DNA from: Acidocella aquatica
GTDB taxonomy: Bacteria; Pseudomonadota; Alphaproteobacteria; Acetobacterales; Acetobacteraceae
DNA length: 64,000 nt
Direction of reading: 5' to 3'
NCBI RefSeq assembly: GCF_030160635.1
Contig: NZ_BSOS01000088.1
Coordinates: 33,433-97,432, forward strand
The notes under the pieces are model-generated. The model had not been told where the DNA came from and did no database searches. It saw only the letters and a list, made by a program, of their open reading frames with translations. Shown here piece after piece: positions 45,449 to 52,997 of the stretch (the first letter of the stretch is position 1; each line of letters begins with the position of its first letter). The translations under genes were made by a program, and so were the position numbers.

Positions 45449-46843
45449 TTAGTACGACGCCGCCGCCGCCATGGCTTGCGGTTCAAGGTCGCTCGGCGGG
45501 ATTGGTGCGAAGGATATCGGGGCGTTGTATGGCGAGTTACCCCATGGCCCCGAGATCGTCACGTAGTCGCCCGTTTGCAGGTTGTATAAAACCGTATTCA
45601 ACAAGATTGTGCCTGGAAGATTTGGAAAGGCAATGTTGTAGTTCATGCCGCATTTTTCGAGATCTCCATTGGCGTCCCATTCATCGGCCAGGGTAATCGT
45701 CCATGTATCTTCATCAACGAAAAAGCGGCGATGAGGAACCACATGCCGCTCACCAGGATGTAGGGTTGCATCAACAACCCAGACCCGATGCAACTCCCAC
45801 CGCACGGCGTCAGGATTCACGAACTTAGGGAGATGGGCAACGTCGACCGGTGTACGGCGCAGCTTATTGTTATTATAGGGGACCAGCATTTCCTGTTTGC
45901 CGAGCAGCTTCCAGTCATAACGGTCCAGCGCGCCATCGAAGCAATAGTATTCATCAAAGTTGGCGATACCGTCGGTGAATCCTGATGGTGTATCGTATTT
46001 GAGTTCCGGCGCCTTACGAACGCGCCCTTGCCCAGGCAAAAGCTCCCACAAAATATCAGGATTTTGCAAAGAATTGGTCGCAAACTGGTCGGTAATCTGC
46101 TCACCAACGAAAGTGCCCGGGCCAAACAGCACTTCATGGTTGCGGTAAACATAGCCTTGATACGTCGCAACGCTGCCATTTGGATCGTAGAACGGAAAGG
46201 AATTTTCCGTTTTACCAGCACCAGCCAGAACAATTTGGCCACCGTTGGAAACCATGGAACAACCAATTTCCGTGTTGGCTGTCCCCATCCAGCGGCAACG
46301 GTGATTCCAGATGACCTGTGCGCCTGCTGAAAGCGGGTTACTGGTATCGGGCACCGGGAACGGGACGCCGCCAAAGGCACCGGTAAAGCCAGTTCGCCCA
46401 TCGGGTTCATTCAGCTTCGCGCTCGTGGAGTTTTTAACGATATTATCATACACCCATTGCGGTGAGGCCTGGGTACGGTGCGTAGGATAGACTTGTAACG
46501 AGAAACCTTGTTTTTGAATTAACTGCTTAACACCGTCGGTCAAAACGCTGGCATATTGCGCCATATTAGACGCATCGACCGTGTAGAGCGGGCGTTCATC
46601 CGCCCAAAAATCCGGCACCATCTCGGAGCCGATCTTCCAATCAGCGGGGACGGTGGTAAAGCCTCCGGTCCATGCCGGAATAGTTCCTGCCGCATTACCG
46701 GCGCGCTCGGAGCCAAACGGCGTCAAGGTTGTCGTGCTGAGCGTTGCAAAATCAGATGCCGATTGTGCAAATGCGTTCTTTTTCGCTCCCGTCAACGCCA
46801 GCATGCTGGTGCCGGCGAGCAAACTAAATGTGCGTCTTTTCAT
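45449..46843 (-). CDS. DUF1329 outer-membrane/periplasmic protein
   Basis: 464 residues. Begins MKRRTFSLLAGTSMLALTGA with a signal of the twin-arginine type (RRTF), then SASDFATLSTTTLTPFGSER and WTGG near the N-terminus, typical of DUF1329 proteins (YPTHRTQASPQWVYDN, GTANTEIGCSMVSNGG, DWKLLGKQEMLVPYNNNK). The DUF1329 fold resembles LolB/outer-membrane lipoprotein sorting proteins. In many bacteria the gene lies next to DUF1302 and an RND transporter in hydrocarbon or steroid clusters, as it does here. Function not established. Confidence 0.85.
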   Translation of the reverse strand: MKRRTFSLLAGTSMLALTGAKKNAFAQSASDFATLSTTTLTPFGSERAGNAAGTIPAWTGGFTTVPADWKIGSEMVPDFWADERPLYTVDASNMAQYASVLTDGVKQLIQKQGFSLQVYPTHRTQASPQWVYDNIVKNSTSAKLNEPDGRTGFTGAFGGVPFPVPDTSNPLSAGAQVIWNHRCRWMGTANTEIGCSMVSNGGQIVLAGAGKTENSFPFYDPNGSVATYQGYVYRNHEVLFGPGTFVGEQITDQFATNSLQNPDILWELLPGQGRVRKAPELKYDTPSGFTDGIANFDEYYCFDGALDRYDWKLLGKQEMLVPYNNNKLRRTPVDVAHLPKFVNPDAVRWELHRVWVVDATLHPGERHVVPHRRFFVDEDTWTITLADEWDANGDLEKCGMNYNIAFPNLPGTILLNTVLYNLQTGDYVTISGPWGNSPYNAPISFAPIPPSDLEPQAMAAAASY

Positions 46844-46863
46844 TTTTATCTCTCTCCCGTGAC

Positions 46864-48573
46864 TTAGAAGGTATGCTGGAAGTTGAGCATGACATAGCTC
46901 CGATCTGCCGACGCTGGTTCGCCTTGCATAAGTGGGTTTGCAGCTCCGATGTAATCGTTATAGGTAATCGAGGCGATCCAGGTCACCCGATAGGTTGCGG
47001 TAACGCCAACGTTCACCGAGCCAGTACCGTTGTTTTCGGTTGGATCAACCATTGAACGTCCGTAGAAATTGTATGCCAGGCCAATCGGGAAGGTAAGCTG
47101 CAGATTGGGAATAACGTCATAATAGCTAGGCGTCACGACCATCTGAAGCTGCGCTGCTGTGGAGGAACGTGTCACCGAATGGTTGGCGTATGAATCGATG
47201 GCAGCACTATTGGCCGTCACCTTCAGAACATGGTTCATACCAACTTCGCCGTCCACCGAAACTCCGCCTGGGTCAAACGGAATTGGCGGCGACACGTAGA
47301 GAGCTGATACCTGTGCTGCCCATGTATCACCTGTTGGATAGGCCGGGTTGGAGTTGGCGTTATTCGCGGGTGTTGCAAAATTCGCACCCGTTGCGAGGTT
47401 CATGTGCTGACGGAACGAAGTCTCAGCCGCGACGTTAGCCGGCCCGATTGTCGTCGACACGGACGCACCTTCCATCCAGATATCACGAGGATAAACCAGA
47501 CGGTATGACGTCGGCACAGCTCCGATGCCAGGATAGACAACATAAGGCAGGTAGATGGTGGGCGCCTTGGAGTCATAGCGCAGACCGTAGAAGCCAACGT
47601 CATAATTGCCGAGCGTTAGCTGCAGTGACGCACCGAACTGGCCGTTTTGGTGTTCGGGGCTCAAATCCTTTGAACGCAGAACCCTAAACCCTGGCCCTAG
47701 GATAAGGCTTTGGCCGCCTTTGTCCAAGACGTCCGTGGTATTGAAATACGCGCCAACGCCCTGGAAATAATCGTGCGCCCACTCAAATTGGTAATAGGCC
47801 TGCAGGGTTACGATCGGGTTGGGCTGGTAGGTGGCGACCACCTGGCCAACCGGCTCTATGATCTGCTGGGTCTGCGCATTGGGATTATCATTGGCCGTAA
47901 TGATATCAATCGGCGCCATACCTGCGGCAATACCATTATTCGTCAAAAAGAGAGATTGTCCCCAGAGCAGCGTCTGGCGACCAACTTTCAGCGTGAACGA
48001 CTGTTGATCGCCAGCGCCAAAGCGCTCGGTGCCGTAGACAAACGCATCAAGAACACGCGCGTTCAAGCCATCCACGTTACGCGTCGCGCTGGTGAAATCC
48101 GTGCTCTTGCCGAGCGATATTGGATTAAGCGTTTGGGGTTGATTGTTCTGGTTCGTGCCGAGATAGCTCGTGTTTACATATCCCTCAGCGCTGAAATGAG
48201 CGCCATAGTTGCCATCTTTGATGTCTAAGACCGGCAGAATTTCGAATTGATTTGAAACCAGACCGTGCCGGAAATTAAGATCACCCTCACTGCCGTTGGC
48301 ATTCCCAAACCCGATTAGCCTCTGCGAGGGACTCTGCACACGCCAGATTGGGGTGTATGAAAGAGTCGTACTCAGGTCGATTTCAAGATTATTCCCGTAA
48401 TTCAAACCATTATAAAGGTTAAGCGCGTGCGCCTGATGCGGGGCGGCCGCCAGCAGCGCGCCCATAGTCCCCGCAAGCATCAAACCGATGCCAAATTGTC
48501 CACGGCCACCGGTTTTCCCAAAAACCGTTGAACTAAGTAGATTTAACTTCCGACGGCTATATCTTTCAGTCAT
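46864..48573 (-). CDS. DUF1302 outer-membrane beta-barrel protein
   Basis: 569 residues from the ATG at 48573 with GGGAGG ribosome-binding site. A charged N-terminus (MTERYSRRKLN) precedes a signal peptide (FGIGLMLAGTMGALLAAA, cut after HA). The rest is a long run of alternating amphipathic strands ending in VMLNFQHTF, a C-terminal aromatic as in outer-membrane barrels. DUF1302 proteins are predicted porin-like channels for hydrophobic compounds. First gene in the leftward transcript with DUF1329 (20-base gap). Visible codon choice here is more AT-rich than in the core half. Confidence 0.87.
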   Translation of the reverse strand: MTERYSRRKLNLLSSTVFGKTGGRGQFGIGLMLAGTMGALLAAAPHQAHALNLYNGLNYGNNLEIDLSTTLSYTPIWRVQSPSQRLIGFGNANGSEGDLNFRHGLVSNQFEILPVLDIKDGNYGAHFSAEGYVNTSYLGTNQNNQPQTLNPISLGKSTDFTSATRNVDGLNARVLDAFVYGTERFGAGDQQSFTLKVGRQTLLWGQSLFLTNNGIAAGMAPIDIITANDNPNAQTQQIIEPVGQVVATYQPNPIVTLQAYYQFEWAHDYFQGVGAYFNTTDVLDKGGQSLILGPGFRVLRSKDLSPEHQNGQFGASLQLTLGNYDVGFYGLRYDSKAPTIYLPYVVYPGIGAVPTSYRLVYPRDIWMEGASVSTTIGPANVAAETSFRQHMNLATGANFATPANNANSNPAYPTGDTWAAQVSALYVSPPIPFDPGGVSVDGEVGMNHVLKVTANSAAIDSYANHSVTRSSTAAQLQMVVTPSYYDVIPNLQLTFPIGLAYNFYGRSMVDPTENNGTGSVNVGVTATYRVTWIASITYNDYIGAANPLMQGEPASADRSYVMLNFQHTF

Positions 48574-48603
48574 TTTTGCCTCCCTTCCCCAGAATTGTTC
48601 CAC

Positions 48604-49041
48604 AACGGAAACTCAGGTGCCAAGCCTTTTCATTTTTAATCCATCAAAGAAAAATGCTCGTTCCGCCGCGCCATTGCTTAGTGCCCGTTTTTTTGTAATC
48701 ACGCTTACTAATCAACAACTACCGCGGTAACTTGGGTGCATTTCCTTATGACCACGTTCTGGACAAGCGGCAAGTTTTGCAAACCTGTCTTCAGGTAGGG
48801 CGATAGCTGGTAAGGTAGGGAACATCACCGGGCTTACGGATGCTTGTTTACTTCAGATCGGATGTCCCTCCTCTGGGAAGCACCAAAGGAGTGCTCGGAG
48901 AGGATGTGGCAGCCGTGCGGTAACAGGGTACAAGCCGGCCTGCCCCAACCCTCGTTTCCTTGTTCAATCCCCCGCTGCCAGGAAGCGGGGCGGCCAACTC
49001 AGGCTGCCACGCTCTCCGGGGTAGCGCGAATTCAGGGCCGC
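48604..49041. other. Gene-free stretch of about 440 bases
   Basis: Between the DUF1302 start and the luciferase-like gene stop. I find no frame with homology on either strand; open frames here are short or extend into the neighbouring gene. It holds an imperfect inverted repeat (CGGAGAGGATGTGGCAGCC at 48896-48914 and GGCTGCCACGCTCTCCG at 49002-49018) and a CCCCGCT/AGCGGGG hairpin (48970-48990), and must include the promoter of the leftward DUF1302 gene. The inverted ends could mark a small non-coding element. Confidence 0.6.
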
Positions 49042-50091
49042 TCAGGCTTTGGCCGCTGCCACCAATTGGGAAAGGCCATTATGGTAGAAGTAGAGCTTTT
49101 CCATCGAAAGGTCGCGATACGGCGTCATCAGTGTCAGCGAATCGACCACGCTCCAATAGGGTTCGATCTGTTCCAATACATCAGCGACACTGCCGCATGC
49201 GCAGAACGCCAGGACCATCTCGTCAGGGATGTTATGCACGACTGAGGAGACCTCGCCGTGTTGTCCTAGCGCGAGCTGACACGCGCGGGCCTGGCCGCCA
49301 AAGCCCTGTTTCTCGAAAAAGGGCTCATATTGCTTATAGCCCGAATAAGCCGCCACTGTTGCGCGCGCATCATTGATCGCCTGCTGCTTGTCGTCGTTGA
49401 TGGCAATCCACGGCCAGGCGTTGATTTCGATATCCTCCCGCTTGCGCCCATGCTTGGCGATAGCTGCAGCGATGACCGGCGCCTGGACATCTGCCGTGTA
49501 GCGGGCCGACCACAACGCATGCACCAGCAGGCCGTCGCCGATCTCGATGGCGAGGTCGGTCATTTTTTCCTGCAATGCGGCAATCCATATGGGAATTCGC
49601 TCACGTAAGGGCGGCGCGGTCAGCATCATTTCCTCGAAATCCGCTTTATAATAAGTGCCGTTATATGGGTTGAGGCCCTTGTGCGAGTTAGCCATGAGAT
49701 AGCGCACCGCATCCACTGTCTCGCGCAGAAATCCCAGCGGCTTGACCGGCGGCATGCCATACATTCCGGTGGTGCAGGAGGGAATGCTGCTACCTAGGCC
49801 CAGAATAAAACGACCCTCGCTGATGCGGTCGAGGTCGATTGCTGCGTGCGCGGTTTCCAACGGGCTGCGGGTGCCGGCGATGGCGATGCCGGTTGCCAGC
49901 TTCAGCTTGGTTGTCACCGTGGAGGCAGCGGCGAGCGGCACGAACGGCGGCCCATAGATTTGCAGCACGAACACGCCCTCGTACCCGACCGACTCCATAT
50001 GCTGCACGTTCGCCTTAAGTGCCGGCCCTGGCAGCACCGGCATCGTTCCCCAAAACCGGCGTTCACCACCGACCGCGTTCAGTTTAGTCAT
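49042..50091 (-). CDS. Luciferase-like (LLM-class) flavin monooxygenase
   Basis: 349 residues of the bacterial-luciferase TIM-barrel family, which oxygenate with reduced FMN (or F420 in actinobacteria, unlikely here). KLATGIAIAGTRSPLETAHAAI then DLDRISEGRFILGLGSSIPS matches the family. Residues IPIWIAALQEKMTDLAIEIG and DGLLVHALW are also typical. It resembles the enzyme at 52998-54017. Probably a hydroxylase or Baeyer-Villiger-type step; no flavin reductase gene is nearby. Leftward, last of a three-gene oxygenase block. Confidence 0.87.
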   Translation of the reverse strand: MTKLNAVGGERRFWGTMPVLPGPALKANVQHMESVGYEGVFVLQIYGPPFVPLAAASTVTTKLKLATGIAIAGTRSPLETAHAAIDLDRISEGRFILGLGSSIPSCTTGMYGMPPVKPLGFLRETVDAVRYLMANSHKGLNPYNGTYYKADFEEMMLTAPPLRERIPIWIAALQEKMTDLAIEIGDGLLVHALWSARYTADVQAPVIAAAIAKHGRKREDIEINAWPWIAINDDKQQAINDARATVAAYSGYKQYEPFFEKQGFGGQARACQLALGQHGEVSSVVHNIPDEMVLAFCACGSVADVLEQIEPYWSVVDSLTLMTPYRDLSMEKLYFYHNGLSQLVAAAKA

Positions 50092-50143
50092 GATTTTTCA
50101 TCCTCAGCCGTTACCGGTGGTCCCTGTTGATTATTATAAGCGA

Positions 50144-51193
50144 TCAGTAGCGAAAAAGTTCCTTGCGCAAGCCAATCAAATCACTGCAGTCGGCACTGAC
50201 ATTGTCGCGATAGGAAAAATCCCCCGCGGCCTGGCGTGCGACGAGGTTTTTCATTAGCAGACGGTAACGCTGGCCGGCTACATCGAACTTCGAATGCAGG
50301 TCGCGGCGTTTGGATTCGTGCATGTAGCGCGGGCTTTGCGGCGAGGTCATGGAGCTGTCCTGCCGCGAAACGATATAGCTGGCTTTCGGCATGACATGGC
50401 GGAATAACAGACCGGCATTTGATGTGTTCATGGTATAGTCTAATCGCGTGCGGTCACGCGTTTCCGGCACGCAGGGGTGGAATAACGGCACGTCATCGCC
50501 TGGCGTGAACCTGCCATAGGCGATGGCCGCGTGGCTGCGCAGATAAATGCGGATCACCTGGCGAACTTGTTGGGTCGGCTGACGGATGCCGCTGAAAAAT
50601 TTCATAACCGGTGCCACTGACTTGCCGATGCAGGTCCGCACCATCGTCACGGTCTCGGAGTCCGAAAACACCTCAACCGTCTCGCTTTCGGACTTCTCGT
50701 CGCCGACCACGTTCGCATGCAGGAAATCCGCATGCGTCAGATCGATTAGATTTTCCAACGATACCGGTGCAGCGCAATCAAACCTTACCGTGCCGGTGAG
50801 ATAACCGGGCAGGCCGCCATTGGGCGGCAGGTAGGGGATGCTCGGCAAATGCAGCGGATCGGCGGCAAGCGGATTGCCGTACCAGCACCAGACGTAGCCG
50901 TAATGCTCCATAACCGGGTAGCGCCCGGCGGCATCGGTCAGGCCGGTCTCGGGCAGCGCACCGGCACCTGGCAGAACCGAGGCGGCAACAGCCTTGCCAT
51001 CTTCCCGCCAGAGGAAATACGGCACCGAATATACCGAGCGCCGGACGGGCTTCTTTCCGACCGCCGCCGAATGAGCCAATGGGAACCACGCGTCGCGCAT
51101 CACGATATCATGCGGCACCCAGTTGTTGATATCATTCAACGCGGCCGGACTCGTGAATGCGCTGTCGTCTGGCCCAGCTATGTTATCAAGCAT
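50144..51193 (-). CDS. Rieske-oxygenase alpha-like protein without the Rieske cluster
   Basis: 349 residues from the ATG at 51193, preceded by GGGAGA and 19 bases after the stop of the next gene upstream. The fold start is typical of ring-hydroxylating oxygenase alpha subunits: RDAWFPLAHSAAVGKKPVRR and YFLWREDGKAVAAS, then RYPVMEHYGYVWCWYGNP. Between these two the segment that should hold CxH and CxxH Rieske ligands (normally some 50 residues with CPHR and CPYHGW) is absent; no such cysteines remain. The catalytic domain is intact: NLIDLTHADFLH gives bridging Asp151 and iron ligands His154 and His159, and SRQDSSMTSPQSP gives a likely third ligand Asp279. See the paired gene 51213-52157. Confidence 0.83.
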   Translation of the reverse strand: MLDNIAGPDDSAFTSPAALNDINNWVPHDIVMRDAWFPLAHSAAVGKKPVRRSVYSVPYFLWREDGKAVAASVLPGAGALPETGLTDAAGRYPVMEHYGYVWCWYGNPLAADPLHLPSIPYLPPNGGLPGYLTGTVRFDCAAPVSLENLIDLTHADFLHANVVGDEKSESETVEVFSDSETVTMVRTCIGKSVAPVMKFFSGIRQPTQQVRQVIRIYLRSHAAIAYGRFTPGDDVPLFHPCVPETRDRTRLDYTMNTSNAGLLFRHVMPKASYIVSRQDSSMTSPQSPRYMHESKRRDLHSKFDVAGQRYRLLMKNLVARQAAGDFSYRDNVSADCSDLIGLRKELFRY

Positions 51194-51212
51194 GGTGAGA
51201 TCTCCCGTTGCG

Positions 51213-52157
51213 TCAGGCAGCACTTGCCTGGCTGGTTTGAATAATCGCCGCGCGCAGATCCTGCCATTGCACCGAGGCGGAGGGCGTTAGTCTTCTGAGC
51301 GCAGCGGCGTCGATGGTATCGAACACCCGGAAGGGTGCGCCGATTAGAAGCTGCTTCGCGCGCAGACCATTGAGCGTCTTGGCAAGCCGTGCCCGCCAGC
51401 GAATGGCGGTACTACCTCGAGCGGCTGGAACTGGCGCAATCACGGCGGTGAGCAGCGTGCGTAAGGCATCATCACGCAACGTCAGTTCCGTCTCACCGGT
51501 CAATGGGTCCGTCTTGGAGAGCAGGGAGATCGGGAACTCGGAACTGAATGAGGACGGCCAATGTAGCCCGCGCCATTGGCAATTGCGCTCCATGACCAGC
51601 CGGCCGGCTTCTGCCTTTAAGTCGGACGCGAGGTAAGGCGTGAATTCCACCCCTTTTATGCCAAACAACATGCCTGGATCATCAAAAAACGTTGAGAGAT
51701 AGTGCTCTTGCGCGAGCCCCACATGCGCTGTCCCGTACAGCGGCAGGCTCGCTGCGTCCACGGCTGGCGCTTCGGCGCCAGGGGTGAGGCAAACCCGCAC
51801 GAAACCGCCGCTTTCCGCCACGGCAAAGCTTTGTGCCTTATATAGAGGGGGGAACCTCTGCTCACTTTTCATATTGGGAATTTCTCTGAGGCGGCCGGTC
51901 TCGCCGTCAAAACTCCAGCCGTGATAGCCGCACTGGATCAGCCCGTTTTCACGCACGCAGCCGCGTGACAGGGGGGCGCGGCGGTGCGGGCAACGGTCTT
52001 CCATGGCCCGGGCAATACCGGCGGCATCACGCCAGATCACAAGTTCCTGATTGCCGATATCCGATGACAAGGGCTTCTTACTGGTAACTTCTTCGCTACG
52101 AGCCACCGCCCACCACGAGGCTGAGTTCGAGTGGGTTGTTTGCTTTTGATTTTGCAT
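51213..52157 (-). CDS. Rieske protein with oxygenase-alpha fold lacking the iron site
   Basis: 314 residues from the ATG at 52157 (GGAGAG ribosome-binding site). A complete Rieske [2Fe-2S] motif is present: Cys56 and His58 in CPHRRAPLSRG, Cys76 and His79 in CGYHGWSFDGETG. The C-terminal part resembles a short, degenerate alpha-subunit catalytic domain: LSTFFDDPGMLFGIKGVEF lies where DxxHxxxxH is expected, Asp is kept but both His are missing. It cannot by itself bind mononuclear iron. Its neighbour has exactly the missing site, so the two probably form one heteromeric enzyme. First gene of the leftward block, divergent from the TetR gene. Confidence 0.85.
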   Translation of the reverse strand: MQNQKQTTHSNSASWWAVARSEEVTSKKPLSSDIGNQELVIWRDAAGIARAMEDRCPHRRAPLSRGCVRENGLIQCGYHGWSFDGETGRLREIPNMKSEQRFPPLYKAQSFAVAESGGFVRVCLTPGAEAPAVDAASLPLYGTAHVGLAQEHYLSTFFDDPGMLFGIKGVEFTPYLASDLKAEAGRLVMERNCQWRGLHWPSSFSSEFPISLLSKTDPLTGETELTLRDDALRTLLTAVIAPVPAARGSTAIRWRARLAKTLNGLRAKQLLIGAPFRVFDTIDAAALRRLTPSASVQWQDLRAAIIQTSQASAA

Positions 52158-52186
52158 GTTTTCTCTCCATTACTAAATTGACGAAC

Positions 52187-52203
52187 GACAATTTTATTGT
52201 CAA
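52187..52203. promoter_or_regulatory. Candidate TetR operator overlapping a -35 element
   Basis: GACAATTTTATTGTC (52187-52201) is a perfect 6-3-6 palindrome in the 71-base gap between the divergent Rieske-protein and TetR genes. Complementary to 52198-52203 is TTGACA, a perfect -35 for leftward transcription, so a repressor here would block the oxygenase operon. A -10 near 52175 is weak. The site also lies about 30 bases from the TetR start, consistent with self-regulation. No experiment supports it. Confidence 0.42.
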
Positions 52204-52228
52204 GAGAAATGAGTATAGAAAGAGTAAG

Positions 52229-52909
52229 ATGCAAAACACCGACCTAGATAATCCGGCCCCCGCTGCGGCGAAAATTTCAAGACCCAGAGGCCGGCCGTCG
52301 AACGACGCGGTTGGGGTGGTGCGCGAGGATGTGGTTCTGGACCTCGCCTTTAACACCTTTGCGCAGCGCGGCTATGAGGGCACGACACTGCGCGAACTCG
52401 CCAAGGAACTTGGCGTCAGTCACAACCTTATCAATGTCCGGTTTGGATCAAAAGCCGATTTGTGGCGCCGGGCCGTGGATGCCCATATCGCCCGGGTCGC
52501 GCCGCCAGTGATGGCCGCGTTCGACGAACCCGGCCTGGATGATAAAACGCGACTGGCCGAACTGATCCACCGCCTCTGCCGCTGGACCGCCGAAAACCCC
52601 GATTTCGTCGGCCTCCTGCACACCGAAGGCCGGCGCGCGACTTGGCGGCTCGACTATCTGGCGAACGCTTACGCCATGCCCTTCAAGGAAAAGCTCAGCG
52701 CGCTGCTCGCCAGCATAGCCAACCAAAGGCCAGTGCGCGATATTTCAGCCAGCGCCCTCATGGCCGTCCTGGTGGAGGGGGTCGGATTCTATTTTGCCTC
52801 GGGCCCACTGCTCATCCGCATGGGCGAGGCCGATGAGATCAGTCCGGACAAAACCAGCCGCCAGATTGATACCTTTGCGGCGTTCATTCTCTCCGGACTG
52901 TTGCCTTAG
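52229..52909 (+). CDS. TetR-family transcriptional regulator
   Basis: 226 residues from the ATG at 52229 (AGAAAGAG upstream); the frame extends upstream into the Rieske gene region but without homology. The N-terminal HTH is VLDLAFNTFAQRGYEGTTLR then ELAKELGVSHNLINVRFGSK ADLW, a canonical TetR DNA-binding domain. The C-terminal ligand domain shows TAENPDFVGLLHTEGRRATWRL, usual for regulators of catabolic clusters. It is divergent from the split oxygenase operon and upstream of the rightward LLM-to-racemase block; it probably represses one or both. Confidence 0.9.
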   Translation: MQNTDLDNPAPAAAKISRPRGRPSNDAVGVVREDVVLDLAFNTFAQRGYEGTTLRELAKELGVSHNLINVRFGSKADLWRRAVDAHIARVAPPVMAAFDEPGLDDKTRLAELIHRLCRWTAENPDFVGLLHTEGRRATWRLDYLANAYAMPFKEKLSALLASIANQRPVRDISASALMAVLVEGVGFYFASGPLLIRMGEADEISPDKTSRQIDTFAAFILSGLLP

Positions 52910-52997
52910 CATCTAGAGATATGCGCCGCAGCGATCCACGACAAGACCCTACCGCCCGGCAGGACCGCTTTTGTCTGGAATCACGAAACGGAAAGTC

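Noticed and set aside
48844..49376. Open frames in and beyond the gene-free stretch
   Set aside because: They run into the luciferase-like gene on the opposite strand and show no recognisable motif.
50144..51193. Interpretation as a plain sequencing or frameshift error that deleted the Rieske motif
   Set aside because: The flanking segments stay in one frame without a stop, and the neighbouring gene supplies exactly the missing part. It should still be confirmed from reads.
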